A DNA stretch of 64,000 nucleotides from Trichopria drosophilae (GCA_030407085.1 CM059584.1:102299001-102363000), one strand, 5' to 3'; counted from the first letter of the stretch, positions 25,100 to 38,300 are shown. Notes: generated from the sequence alone by a model not told the origin. Translations and numbers: made by a program.

Positions 25100-25478
25100 T
25101 AAAATATCCAGACTGCTCTTCCGAGTGTGCTCAAAAACTGATGTAGCTTCTATGATGACCAAACTTGAAGTGCTCTGAACCTTATTCTTACATGCATTGG
25201 TTTGGTGCAAGGGGCATGCAGGTAAGAATTACTTATCTAGGGGTACGTAACCGTTACTATACATAGTAAACAAAATGAATCTTATCTTATGTTCAGGGCT
25301 TATTCCGTAGCTCTTACAGACAGGGGATTATTAGTTATTAACATTCCACTGCACCTTTGACGTGCAGGTCAAAATGGAAAATATTTAATGCATCCAGAAA
25401 TTTTAAAAAATTGTTTTCAAAACAACAAATAACACGAGACACGCAGTAGACGATTGACAGAATAACTTTCACTGACAT
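25100..25478. other. Intergenic, likely F-box gene upstream region
   Basis: No coding or repeat signal recognised between the F-box gene and the next palindromic element. Confidence 0.4.
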
Positions 25479-26523
25479 GGGGAACCCACGGTCGGGGGGT
25501 CACGATTGTTAACGGCAATTTTTGTACGTATTCTAGGGCGAAAATAAAAATATACGTGTTTCAGCGTTTTATCCAATGGGCTTTGGTTTTTATACAATAA
25601 ATTATTAAAATTCACGTTCTTATTGCCATATATATATATATATCAACTTTTAAACGTCAGATACATTCCCCTTAAAACATTCGAAGGTAAAAGTGTAGAA
25701 AAGCTGCCTCACCCCAATAATGAAATATGCCAGATGTTTTCGATGTATTTTGGGCTGCTGATAACGAATATCGCAATAAAATTTGGCGCTCGGACGTTTT
25801 GAAGCCGTTATCTCAAAAAAACCGCTAAAAACGTGATTTTTTGGAGTTTTTTGCATTTACCTTGAAAAGTACGAGTCCAACAAAAAAATGTGTCAAACAA
25901 AAAATGCAGAGCACGTAATTCTTTACAAAAAATGTTTTATACATTTTCTCCCTAATATGTAAAGTAAGCTCGTAAATGAGCGACGAAAGTGAATAATGGA
26001 TTTTTTCAATGTACGTATCATTCGGTTAAAACTAATATCTCTGGGAGGCAAAATCGAGATGGTAGGCATATTGTGATGGATGTGGGTTACGCTTTTTTTT
26101 TAGCGGAGGTGTGGGGTGCCCGCGGCCCCCCAGTAGGCAGAATTCTGTAGACATTGTTGACAACTAGTTGAAACAAGTTGAAAGAATTTCAAATTAGGAA
26201 TTACATTTAAATGGAGGGAAGGACGCAAGAATCATAATTTAATTCATATAAAAATGCTTTGCATTCGACTTTTAAAACGCTTACAGGAATTCGCTGCGGG
26301 GTTATGATCCGGATGTCAGGCATTCGAATGTTTTAAGGGGAATGTATCTGACGTTTAAACGTTGATATATATATGGCAATAAGAACGTGAATTTTAATTA
26401 TTTATTGTATAAAAACCAAAGCCCATTGGATAAAACGCTGAAACGCGTATATTTTTATTTTCGCCCTAGAATACGTACAAAAATTGCCGTTAACAATCGT
26501 GACCCCCCGACCGTGGGTTCCCC
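25479..26523. mobile_element. Perfectly palindromic foldback element with an insertion at its centre
   Basis: The left arm 25479-25685 and right arm 26321-26523 are near-identical inverted repeats starting GGGGAACCCACGGTC. Joined, they would meet in the perfect palindrome AAAACATTCGAATGTTTT. The centre is occupied by a 635-bp sequence (25686-26320) flanked by the direct repeat CATTCGAA. No outer target duplication is clear. Confidence 0.8.
25686..26320. mobile_element. Non-TIR element with 8-bp flanking repeats (copy A)
   Basis: One end reads GGTAAAAGTG then GCTGCCTCACCCC. The body matches the reverse complement of 37290-37752 over about 440 bp, including the GCTCGTAAATGAGCGACGAA and GGTAGGCATATTGTGATGGA blocks. 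Both copies end exactly at GGTAAA next to an 8-bp direct repeat (here CATTCGAA). The other end differs: copy A is about 190 bp longer. Because CATTCGAATG is itself palindromic, the duplication in this copy could be partly coincidental. Coding frames here are short and unsupported. Confidence 0.6.
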
Positions 26524-26830
26524 TTGTTGTCTACGAGAAATCGAAAATTAAAGTAGTACACCATAAGTTCCTTCGTTACCTAGCTTTTAAATCCAATACA
26601 CCGATGAATCTGTTTGACCATAATTATTTACCAATCGTTAAAGCAAATGGACTGTATTCTCTACAATCATGCCGGGAATTAAACGATGCATAGTTTGCCT
26701 ACAATCTCGTTTCACGTAAAATTGATTCGGTAAAATTAAATAACCTAATGGTTGAAAGGATAACTATACCTATAATTTTCGTGATCCACATACTATTGTT
26801 GAGGCCAATCACACAAAAACATATATATGT
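26524..26830 (+). pseudogene. LINE C-terminal fragment
   Basis: Starts directly at the end of the foldback element. The frame reads VVHHKFLRYLAFKSN, PMNLFDHNYLPI, LYSLQSCRELND; after a stop it continues as FAYNLVSRKIDS. This 'H-FLRY-A-K...FDHDY...L-SL--RR--ND--F-YK---G-ID' series is the region downstream of the reverse transcriptase in Jockey/CR1-like LINEs. The rest of the element is absent. Confidence 0.6.
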
Positions 26831-27550
26831 TAAATTACACTCAGAAATTACGCTTCCGCACCATAACCTTTAAACTAATAAAAACAAGTGGACCGCTAAT
26901 GAATACAAAAAGTGGTTTCATGAAAACTATAGACTACACAGAAAATTTCCTCAGAACAAAAATGTCTTTGAATTATTTAAAGAAGCTACTCAAATTATTT
27001 CAGATTTTTTTCAAAATTTTGATTTTTCGAATTTTTGAAAAATCAAGCAGTGTATTATTGCATGCTGATAAAATTTGAGAGAATTCTTTAACTTATTCCA
27101 AAACATTGTTGTTCTTAGAAAATTGTCTCTAAAGTTTATAGTTTTTAAGAAAAAAAAAATGGTTAAGTTTTAAAAAGAATTTTGAGCTTCTAGGCGCTAT
27201 TTTGAAAACTGCCATGTTAAATTATGAATTCTGATATGGTACATTTTAATCCTGGGGTCCTTGGATGCGATATTTTCAACTTAGATATGTTTCCCAATGC
27301 TATTTCGAAAGTGATGTAATGAAAAACAAAATGTAAAAAACAACGTAAATGTAAAATGTAAATGTTTTTTAACAGAAAAACGCACATAACTTTTTTGCGG
27401 TTCATTTTATCGAAATTTTATTGAAAGATTCTGAAAGAGCATACAATTTTACGCGAGAAACAGTGGAGCTCAAATTTTTCTAAAGGCATTTACATACAAA
27501 TTATCGATGTTCAAACTGATACTGAAAATCCGTCCGTCTGAGCGTTAAAC

Positions 27551-27720
27551 TAAACAAGGAAACAAAGAGAAAAACAAAAAATCAATACTGCGCTAAGTTT
27601 GTAAATGTCACCCTCTAGACAGTTAAAAAATGTACTATGCAATGCCATTATACACACAAATTTCAACGTCGTGTAACTAGTCTATAGATACAGGTGTGTA
27701 TACGACATGCATTAAGAAAT
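27551..27720. repeat. Dispersed direct repeat, copy 1
   Basis: About 165 bp nearly identical to 29083-29246, including GCGCTAAGTTTGT, ATGTACTATGCAATGC and TTCAACGTCGTGTAACTAG. The pair brackets the foldback element at 27776-28617. Confidence 0.75.
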
Positions 27721-27775
27721 ATATCCTTAATTTAAGAAATTTAGTTTTTGTTCATACAAGTTTACTTCAAATTTG

Positions 27776-28617
27776 GACAAAAATAGTACGTCGCTCCAGC
27801 CATATTGCCCAGCTAAAACAGCTTCCCACTGCCCAGCAGGTCGATGTAAGTCGCGAGTGAAGACGTAAAATGACAATTAAAATTCGAAATCCTTAAAATT
27901 TTTTTTTCTATAAATAGGTATACTTTTTTTATGTCTTTAAGAATAATTCTACATAATTTCTAGACGATGTGGTTATTTATATTATTTTTATATAATTTTT
28001 TTAAAGTCGTTAATAGTGAAAAAAATCACTACTTTTTTCATTTTAAGGCTTCTGTATTGATTACCGTGTTAGATACGACAAAAATGCACTGAACCTTTTT
28101 TGTAGAGCACAAAATTTCCTACAAAAAAGTCAGGGAGAGCCATAGTCTAATGTTAATAGATACGTCACGAATAAGATAACTATCTCTGTTCTAAAATTTC
28201 AATGATTTATTCAATAAATTGCGATGTTTTTCATGCCGTACATATTAACATTAGACTATGGCTCTCACTGACTTTTTTGTAGGAAATTTTGTGCTCTACA
28301 AAAAAGATTCAGTGCATTTTTGTCGTAGCTAACACGGTAATCGATCCGGTAGCCTTAAAAAGTAGTGATTTTTTCACTATTAACGACTTTAAAAAATCAT
28401 ATAAAAATAATATAAATAACCACATCGTCTAGAAATTATGTAGAAATATTCTTAAAGACATAAGAAAAGTATAGCTATTTATAGAAAAAAAAATTTTAAG
28501 GATTTCGAATTTTAATTGTCATTTTATGTCTTCACTCGCGACTTACATCGACCTGCTGGGGGCACTGGGAAGCTGTTTTTGCTGGGCAATCTGGCTGGAG
28601 CGTCGTACTATTTTTTT
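27776..28617. repeat. Foldback repeat with ~390-bp arms
   Basis: The arms 27776-28170 and 28230-28617 are highly similar inverted repeats. Outer ends read AAAAATAGTACG and CGTACTATTTTT-type sequence with GCTCCAGCCA; inner blocks include GACGATGTGGTTATTTATA and CATAGTCTAATGTTAA. The loop is about 75 bp. It would form a very long hairpin. No target duplication is clear. Confidence 0.8.
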
Positions 28618-29082
28618 CCGTGCGGTGTATCCATGCTCGTTTCTTATTATTGCCAATAGGTGGCAAATAAACTATTCCGTATATTCGGAATCGGTGAAAT
28701 CGATTCTGATTTGATATCAAGCGTGCATTTTACTTTTGACAGTATCCATATTCTAAGCAAAATAGTCTACATTCAGGAAAAAAGTAGTTGAAGTGACCAT
28801 TTTTTTACTATGAATCTTAGTGTGAAATGAGGACTAGGCATGGTAATAGTTAAAATAACTATTCTGAAATTGTAAATTTTATCTATTGTTTCATGATTCC
28901 AAATGCTACTTATCATAATAGACAAATAGACTGAACTATTTTGAAACAGTCATTTCAGAAAATACTACCTTCACTGAGAGAAATTGTATAAGAAATTGTT
29001 ATAAAAAATATGGAAAGGAGTCAATATTTACTTTTTAAAAATATTTGTAAACTATATGTTCTCCCTTCGTTATTTGTTTAAG

Positions 29083-29246
29083 ATAAACAAGGAAACAAAG
29101 AGAAAAACAAAAAATCAATACTGCGCTAAGTTTGTGAATCTCACTCTCTAGCCAGTTAAAAAAATGTACTATGCAATGCGATTATACACACAAATTTCAA
29201 CGTCGTGTAACTAGATACACGTGTGTATACGTCATGCATTATGTAT
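29083..29246. repeat. Dispersed direct repeat, copy 2
   Basis: See 27551-27720; differs by a short deletion (TCTA at CTAGTCTATAGA) and scattered substitutions. Confidence 0.75.
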
Positions 29247-29249
29247 TAT

Positions 29250-32226
29250 CATATATTAACGCCCGATGGTCTTTCTTATGACCAAATGAAAATCCACTTC
29301 AATAACGGGAGCCACGGGCGAAGAAAAAAGCTCCGAACGCCACCTGGTGGCATCAAAACACACGGAGGCGCCAGTCTTTACTATGGATTTACAGTAAATA
29401 CAAACTTTAACTATGAATAATAGTAAATATAAAGATTTACTACGAGACATAGTGTGAAATGAGGTCTACACTAGATTATATTTATTTTAACTATATTTGT
29501 CATATTTATTTAAATCATTCTACAAAGTTGATTTTTTGTAACTACGAGGAGGTAGTTGGTGTAACAAAATTATACTAAAATCGACTATTACAATGGTAAA
29601 TTTAACTATTTTTCATAGCAGTTTTAACAACATTTTTCCAACTATGTGATATAGTCAATTTAACTATCGAATTTTTCTCAGTGTCCAAATATTCGAAATA
29701 GTTATATTGAAATTGTTTATATAATTTGATTTATACATAACTTATACATATTAAAATATAAAATAATTGTACCTTAAGTAGCATCGATTCTTCTACAAGT
29801 CCTCGATATCTTCGTTCTATTACTCTCGTATACAACTGTGGACATTTACAATATTCGATGTCATCCATTAAAAAAATATTACATGAAATTATTAGAACCA
29901 GAATAAATGGGATAGGAAATAAAGAAATCACAATCTCCGAAATAAAGTTTAATAATGTAAAATAAGCGATGTTACAGTTGGTATTTGATGGGGCAGTGTC
30001 ATGTACAAAGATTTACAACTCGCACGAGTTAATGAACACTGAAAGACGTGTCGGAACGGTCGAGAATTCGCCTAACTTTCATCCTAGATTTTTCACTCGG
30101 TGCAAACGCCAAATTTTCATTCGGAACGGATCAATCGATATCTAACAAATTCTTTTTATTCTACATAACGACTTAAATATCGCCGGCAATTCATCTTTAT
30201 TTTTAAGATAATTTGTCATTACAAAATTTATAACTGTACATGCTGACCGTTACCTTATTTCACATATCAAAAAGCTGAAATTACCATTCTACATTATTTC
30301 AACATTTCCTTCCATTGACTCGAATTACATAAAGACTTAAAACAATTTATTCTTTATAAAACAATTGGAAAATTAAAATTATGGAACCTTTCATACGACA
30401 TCGTGTTTGATAAGAGACCTTTAAATAAAATTATGAAAATCTGTTCGCAGCGGTACACTTTTATAGTTATTTTTTTTCTTTTTTTTATACAATTGTCCTA
30501 GACTTACAAATTTTATTAAATTGTCTCTAACTATTTGACATACTAGTGCGCCAACTGGTATTACACGAATCACTGAAATCGCAGGTAAACTATGATAAGT
30601 CGTTTTTATTAGAATTGTGGCAATATTCACAATTTTACGATTTCTGAATAGAAACTCTTAGAAATTGATTTATAATCAATTGTATCTGCCTTAGTAAAAA
30701 CTCAGCAAGTTGGCGATTGCTTTTATTCACTAAAAATTATGCTTTAAATACCTTTTAGCTATCGAATCGATTAAAAGATCTTATTTTCACCGCCGACAAT
30801 TAATTGAAATAAGAGACAATATCTCGCATTGTTTACCTTCGATATGAAAGTTGGCGAATGCAGTCACCGTTAGATTAAAAGTTTTTTACACGATACTTAA
30901 ACATTTCTTTTCGATTAGTAAAACGCTCATCGTACTCTTCGCGCTATTCCTGTAACGACGTCTTTAACGATGAGAAATCCACGAATCGATATTAAAATGC
31001 TGGAAGTCATTCTTAATTTTCTCGTTATCGAAAATTTACGAGATCAACGTTGCGAGTTCGTTAGAGAAAAAGTGATAGGGAGGATGAAAAAACGGTGCGA
31101 TTCCGTGCGTCGTTACGTGCGATACGCAAAACTAGTGCACAAGTATTAACAAAAGATCGAGAGGTATTAACATGCAACAAAAAATATGGGCCGCCACCAA
31201 AATATCTAACGATTAATAAAATGCCGCTGTTTCTAGACTGTAGATACGAAGCGTAATAAAAGTTTCGACAAACTAAATGCATCCGTTCCGGTGTATGTAA
31301 AGATAGAAAAAGGAAAACAGAGAGAGAGAGAGAGAGAGTAAAAGAATTTTTCGAATTAATGACTAAGCAACATCCGCATAAAAATATATCTGCAACACGT
31401 GTCTATGTAAGTATGCATTCATAATAAGTCGCAGTTCAATATTCCATTAGTCGACAAAATTCCCTTTGTCTGGTCGATAGGTTCGTTTGTACAATCGGCC
31501 TTGGTAAAATTTTGGATGACATGTTAGAAAAAATAACTTAATAAAATATGTAATTCTTCGGCAAGACCTGGAATACTGTGGAAGGTTTTAAGTCACATTG
31601 CTGGTGTTCGCCGACTGCTTCGCTCGTAACATCTGATATGGCTGCTAAAACTCTCGTGTGATCGTGCATTTCGTACACCCAGGAAGTAGAAGTGAAACCT
31701 TCGGAGACTTAACCTCAAAATCTCACTTTTTTTCTCAGCGATAAAAACTTGACTTACATCTAAATCCAGTCAATACGTTCAAGGGTAACTACCGTATAAT
31801 TCGATCACCCTACATCGTAGGAAAATGGAACTGCCGAATAGAAATAAAAAGAAAGTGTTGGGGGGGCGTAAAGAAAATAACGAACTCGAGTGTTGTGAAG
31901 CAGCTTGTGTGATAAAAAGGAAAAAAAACAGAGTCTTCCGACTGTTTCTTAATTAGAATGCATCCCAAGTGTCCGGCTGTGCATTGCTAGTAAAAATTAG
32001 GTTAGGTTACGTGTGAGACGAGCTCGAATTCGCGCGATTTACTTACCGGCTAATACTAAATTCGCGTATAAATCTAGATTTTTTAAAAAATCTACTTTAT
32101 AAACTCTACCTAAACGCTGCTGTACAGGTTTCGCTATTAAGTAGAGGGCGCTTGACGCTTGCTCCGTAATCTTCCTTTATTCGCGCGCGCGCAATTAAGC
32201 TGTCGGCTCAATGTCCAGGAACGCGA
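29250..32226 (-). other. Downstream of Lgl stop: probable 3' UTR and intergenic DNA
   Basis: No open frame is supported. The stretch nearest the Lgl stop (roughly 30000-32226) has few recognisable repeats, consistent with a long 3' UTR, but several AATAAA-like hexamers occur and none can be chosen. A short (AG)n microsatellite lies at 31319-31338 and a two-unit TTAGG tract at 31990-32002. Confidence 0.35.
31319..31338. repeat. (AG)n microsatellite
   Basis: About ten uninterrupted AG dinucleotides. Confidence 0.9.
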
Positions 32227-32328
32227 TTATGATCCGACCTCTTCGGCCCTGGCCAACGGTGCCTTGGACTTCTCGGTGGTTACGGTCGTGGTGGTCACTT
32301 CTAGATTGGCCAGATCGGCTGCGCTAAT
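32227..32328 (-). CDS. l(2)gl: Lgl last coding exon
   Basis: After TTGCAG: ISAADLANLEVTTTTVTTEK then SKAPLARAEEVGS and TAA. It reads in phase 0; joining it directly to the 40279 exon (phase 1) would give a stop after one codon. Confidence 0.8.
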   Translation of the reverse strand: MSAADLANLEVTTTTVTTEKSKAPLARAEEVGS

Positions 32329-35300
32329 CTGCAATTAAACAATCGATTATATTTCTCGTTCAATGAATTCTTTTAATAGTCTAGGAGTTGCGCCTTTTAT
32401 AAGTTTCCACTTCAAACAATGTTTTTTTATTGTGTATTTTTGGCAGCTGAACTCGAATTTTTTGGGTGGAATGCTCGAAAGTGGTTAACTGTTTGTAGCA
32501 TTTCTTTTAAAACAATTTAATAATTTTGTTCTTTTTGCTCCGGGAAGAATTTCTTCTTGTTTTTTTTTTGTTTTTTTTTTGGGGTAATTTCGAACAAAAA
32601 AGGTCCTTAGTATTGAATTAATTTTTTTCGTTCGTCGGTCTGCTGCGAGAGATGTGACAGGTGACCCACCTGTAAATAGACGAACATAACGCCTTTTCTA
32701 TACAAGTTTTTTCGATGAAGATCAAAACATACCGAAATATAAAAAAATATAGGATAAAAGTACAAGTTTCAAAGTTTAATTTCCAAATTGAAAAATTAAA
32801 TTATCTTTAGTAGAAGCCGAGAAACAAATTTTTTAAGATGGCGCTTTTTGATGACGCTAAAGTTGGGGTTCTCAACCGGCCGCGTTCTCGACTGTTTTTA
32901 TGAACAATTCGAGGGATTCGCATTCTGAAAATGACTTTGTCTTCCTTCTATATTCAAGAACATTTTCAACAAAATTCATGAAATGAACTGCTTTTGTTGC
33001 AAAGTTATAACGGTTATTGATAACAATGTAATGTATCTGACGAACTTAAAGGTATTTTTACAAACAATTAAGGGTGTTCAATTTTTAAAAATGATTTTAT
33101 ATCACTTCTAAAGACTTCAAGAATCTTTTCTGCAAAATTCAGAAAATGAAAACCTTTTGTTGCGAAGTTATAACGATTGTTTATAAGAACATAAAGAATC
33201 TGACGAATTTAACGGTGTTTTTTTAAACAATTAAGGGTGTTCATTTTTAAAAAATGGTTTTATATTACTTGTAAATGATGCAAGAATATTTTCTGCAAAA
33301 TTCAGAAAACTTTGTTGCAAATTTGCAAATATGATTAATGGGCTCCACGTCTTTATTTCACATGACAACTAATCACACGACAAAATAGAACACGACAATT
33401 GATCGCACGACAAAATATCACATGGACAAATAATCATAAACAAAAATATCACCGAGGTAAAAAACCAGCTTTAAAACATTGAACATTGCACACGGAAATC
33501 CATGTCAGTCTTTTCCCGCCGCCATTTTGGCGTTAGGACATTTTGGTCCCTCTGGTTTGGCGCCGGATGTTTTGGCATCAGGCTACTTGACCCTCGTTAT
33601 TGTGACGAGAATTATTTTAGATAAAATTTTGTTTACTAAAATGGGGAAAACAGAGAAATGGCAACGTCATGAAACTAACCTAATCTAACTACTCAGTATT
33701 CTGCCCACCACTAATAATGCCTAAAAGCATATGCGTTCTCTAAAACTAACCTAACCTAACCACTCAGAACTCCGCTTACACCTAATAATGCATAAATGAA
33801 TGGCTGCACGGGGAAATTTTTAAATGTGTGATATTTTGTTGATGTGATATTTTATCAATGTAATATTTTGTCATTGTGATATTTTTATGCGAGATATTTT
33901 ATCATTGTGATAATTTGACATGTGATCAAATCTCCGTGATATTTTCTCGTGTGATTATTTGTCCGTGAAATAAAGACGTGCTACCGATTAACCCATTAAG
34001 GACGGGAGACGCACATATTTACGTTGATTTTCGACCTCCATTCTCAACAGGAAATAAAATTAATATTGACTTAAAAGTGACCAACCCTACCATTTTCGAG
34101 TATGCTCTTTCAATTGGCGTAGTCAAAATTGCATTTAAATTGATTTAAAAACCAATATAGCGCATTTTAAATAAAAAAATGAACAAAATTTCGTGTGTTT
34201 CGTTTTTGTGAATTTTTTTTCCTATCAATAACGTTACCAGATCGATGCCTTTCTGCAACCAAAAGTGCACAAAATATATGAACTTCAACTAGGAATTTTC
34301 TTGTTTTGCCCTGAATCAACATAACCTCTTCAAAACGTCAATATGTCGAAAAAATTGATGAATTGTTTTGACAAATTTTTGTCTTGAATACTATAGACTT
34401 TAGAGAAAATTTGCCAGGAACAAAAATGCTTTGAAATGAGTCAAACAATACTTTCAAATTTTATCAGAATGCGTTGAAGCATTTTTTGATTTTTCAAAAA
34501 TTTGAAAAATCGAAATTTTGAAAAAAGTCATTTATAAAATCTGAAAAAATTTGAGAAGGTTCTTTAATCAATTCTAAGATATTTTTGTTTTTGGAAATTT
34601 CCTTTAAAATCTATAGTTTCAGAGAAAATAAATTATTAAACTTTCCTAGATTTCAAGACATTTCTTTCAGAAAATTCCCGTATAAACATTATCGCATGAT
34701 CTTGAATTATTTCATGAAATACGGTCGGCCATATCGGATCCACCATCTTGAATTTTAAAAATCTAGCCTCAAATTCGTGATGAACAACCCCAAAAAATCC
34801 CGTATACGCATTTTATCGCGATTTTAAAGCATTTTATTGAATTTCAGTCCACCATATTGGATCCGCCATCTTGAATTTTAAAAATCTAACCTCAAATTGC
34901 TGATCAGCAACTTCGAAAATGCTTAGACCTCCGTTTTAGGGAAAATAATACCACTAGAGATGCGAATTTCATCAATAATGTTCATAATTGATAGAATAAG
35001 GTTTATTTTTTCGAGATATTGACGTTTTGAAGAGGTTAGGTTGATTCAGGGCAAAACAAGAAAATTCCTAGTTGAAGTTCATATATTTTGTGCACTTTTG
35101 GTTGCAGAAAGGCATCGATCTGGTAACGTTATTGATAGGAAAAAGAATTCACAAAAACGAAACACACGAAATTTTGTTCATTTTTTTATTTAAAATGCGC
35201 CATATTGTTTTTTAAATCAATTTAAATGCAATTTTGACTACGCCAATAGAAAGAGCATACTCGAAAATGGTAGGGTTGGTCACTTTTAAGTCAATATTAA

Positions 35301-38300
35301 TTTTATTTCCTGTTGAGAATGGAGGTCGAAAATCAACGTAAATATGCGCGTCTCCCGTCCTTAATGGGTTAATGAAAGCTTCAAATCGCTTCAAATTCAG
35401 TACTAAGCTGCTGATATTGGATTTGTTTGTTATTTTGCAAATGAAAGACTTTTCAATTTTTGTCGAGGTCTTGAAATACACATCATTAAAAATTGACAAC
35501 ATCCTAACCTCCAAATGTGCACTTTTATTTTAAGAAATTAGCAGCTTCTCGAATAATTTATATGATGTAAATCATGAGTTTGATGCAAAATTTTAAATTA
35601 ATTTAAAATTTCATTACATATCAGTCTACCGACTATACATGTTTGCAAATTTAGGTTAAACGGTATTTACACTGTACAACTTTGATGGTGTAAACACTGT
35701 AAACTGTATCGAGACGTTCGAGCGGTGGTGGGGGAAGGCCTGAGGGGAAACGATTCAAATAAGAGGGGCAATTGAAATAAGAGGGGTTCTACTGTAGTAA
35801 TTTTTTTATTTTCAGAAAAAAAATGTTCACGTTTTGTGTGATGTGAAAAGACAAGATCCTCATCAACTTATAGTTGTAAATTTCAATATTTATTAATAAA
35901 TGTCCCAAATGTGCATAATTTGTACGCGGATTTCAGCATCGTTTCCTTTATATAACAAACATTTTTTAACAACGGAAACGCCTATATCCGACAAGTTTTG
36001 AGGTCATTCATTCCATTGGCGCTACTGAATTTTCGAGAAAGGACGTTTACCTCATTGTTTTTACAAAAATATTGATACAAAACGCGATTTTTGAGATATA
36101 ATATTTTGTTTAAATGCATTTTTAACTACGATACCGTTTTCAGGTCACCTTATAACCTATTAGAATCGTGTTCCCGATTGTTTTACTTTAAAATTATACA
36201 TTCACATATTTTGATTTACTTTGTTTTTTATTTCAAAATGTCATCTGAACGCTGAAAATTTTTGAAATTGAGGAAATCGCTATTATTTCGAGTTTTGTAT
36301 GGCCTATTATGATTTACGGAAGCAGTAGTATCCCATAGATTGTTAAGTAGCAGTTTTCACACCTATTTTGGTTGCAACAGAACTCGAAATATACGTATTT
36401 CTGCTGAGCACGTGGCAGTCGTCATCTTGAAATTGGATTTTATGGTACATTACTGCTTCCGTAAATTAAAATAAATCGTGTAAAAATCGTAATAATTCAT
36501 TTAGAAGATTTTACTACAAAGAAAATCTTAATAATAGCAATTTATTCAATTTCAAAAATTTTCAACGTTCTTACGCCATTTTGATAGTGTTTCGGTCGAT
36601 ACCGAGACAAGTAACGAAATCGAGACCGAGACCGGTACCACTTCGTGAAAGTCTCGACCATACCGAGATTCACACACACGAAATCCGAGAGTCTCGGCAC
36701 TTTTCGACTTACTTTCTAAAAAAAAATCGTCGAAAACGTCAAAGTTGTTAAAAACCATCATATTCAACCCTTCATTTTCGAATTTTCAAATTTTCTTAAT
36801 TTGACATTCACCTTGTATTACCAGAATTATGAATATTCATAGTATTATAATTCAATATTATACTTCAAATTGCCATATCAGATCCCTAAATATAATTTTT
36901 GTGATTTAATAAATAATTTTTGCAATTTTATACAATAATTTTGAGAAATAAAAAAATTACTGCACCAAGCGAACAAACTAATGGTACCTTAATAGTAATA
37001 ATGTATGCAGAAGGATTAATACTTTATAGGCATAAAGGATACCATGATGGAAATCCATACTTGCAACCCGGACCGATCCCGATACCGAGACCGATACCAA
37101 GGAAACGATACCGAGACGATATATTCAACTCCGAGACCGAGACTATTTAAATATCGTCTCACGAGACGAGACCGAAACACTACATTTTAAAATGAAAAAT
37201 AAAATAAATCAAAATATGTGAATGTATAATTTTGAAGTAAAACAACCGGGAACGCGTCTCTGATAAATTAGAAGGTGATCTGAAACCGGCCCCCCAGATC
37301 CCTCGCTAAATAAAAAACCTAACCCACATCCATCACAATATGCCTACCATCTGGATTTTGCCTCCCAGAGATATTAGTTTTAACCGAATGCTAAATATTA
37401 CATTGAGAAAATTACGCACGTACATTGAAAAAATCCATTATGTTCACATTCGTCGCTCATTTACGAGCTTACTTTTCATATTAGGGAGAAAAAGCATCAA
37501 ACATTTTTTGTAGAGAATTGCGTGCTCTACATTTTTCGTTTGACACATTTTTTTGTCGGATTCGTACATTTGAAAGTAAATGCAAAAAAACTCCAAAAAA
37601 TCACGTTTTTAGCGGTTTTTTTCGAGATAGCGGCTTTAATACATCCGAGCGCCAAATTTTATTGCGATATTCGTTATCAGTAGCCCAAAATACATCGAAA
37701 ACATCTGGCACATTTCATTTTTGGGGTGAGGCAGTTCTTCTACATATTTACCGAAACCGGTATCATAGTTAAAAATGCATTTAAACAAAAATTGTAACCG
37801 AAAAATCGCGTTTTTTCAATATTTTTGTAAAATAATGTGGTAAACGTAATTTCTCGAAAATTTCAGTAGCGTCAATCAAAAGAGCAACTACAAAACTACG
37901 TTACAAGAAAACAGAAACATAGTTGGATTAAAAATAGGCTACATCATGCGTAGTAGCGTGGAAAGAATTGCAAACATTGCAAATTTTGAAAATTGCAAAA
38001 GAAATAATAAATGTAAGATATATATTTTTAAAATAAACGTTAAAAACCAAGTTTATGATAATATAATTCTAATTCAATTGTATTAAATAATAACTTAATA
38101 AATATTTCAATTTAAAATATCTTTTTGTTTCAAATCACACAAAACATGAACATATTTTTCCAAATATAAAAAATTACTACATTATTTAAAAAACTTCATG
38201 TTATAAACAAACTGTTATGAACAATCGATATAAACGATCGGCCGCTTTATAATATTTCATCCTAAAATGTCAGAGATTATAATCACAGAAAAATTACTAC

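Larger units (their letters stand above)
36015..37890. mobile_element. Nested palindromic transposon complex
   Basis: The outer arms 36015-36245 and 37185-37890 are inverted repeats (GCGCTACTGAA, AAAATATTG, GTTTAAATGCATTTTTAACTA, TATACATTCACATATTTTGA). The right arm is split by an insert at 37290-37752. Inside is a second palindrome (36249-36570, GAACG(C/T)TGAAAATTTTTGAA at both ends). Next to it is a hAT-type MITE (36585-37182). Confidence 0.75.

Noticed and set aside
35212..35514. 100-codon minus-strand frame
   Set aside because: Mostly the right inverted repeat of the piggyBac-type MITE; the mirrored arm codes the same series.
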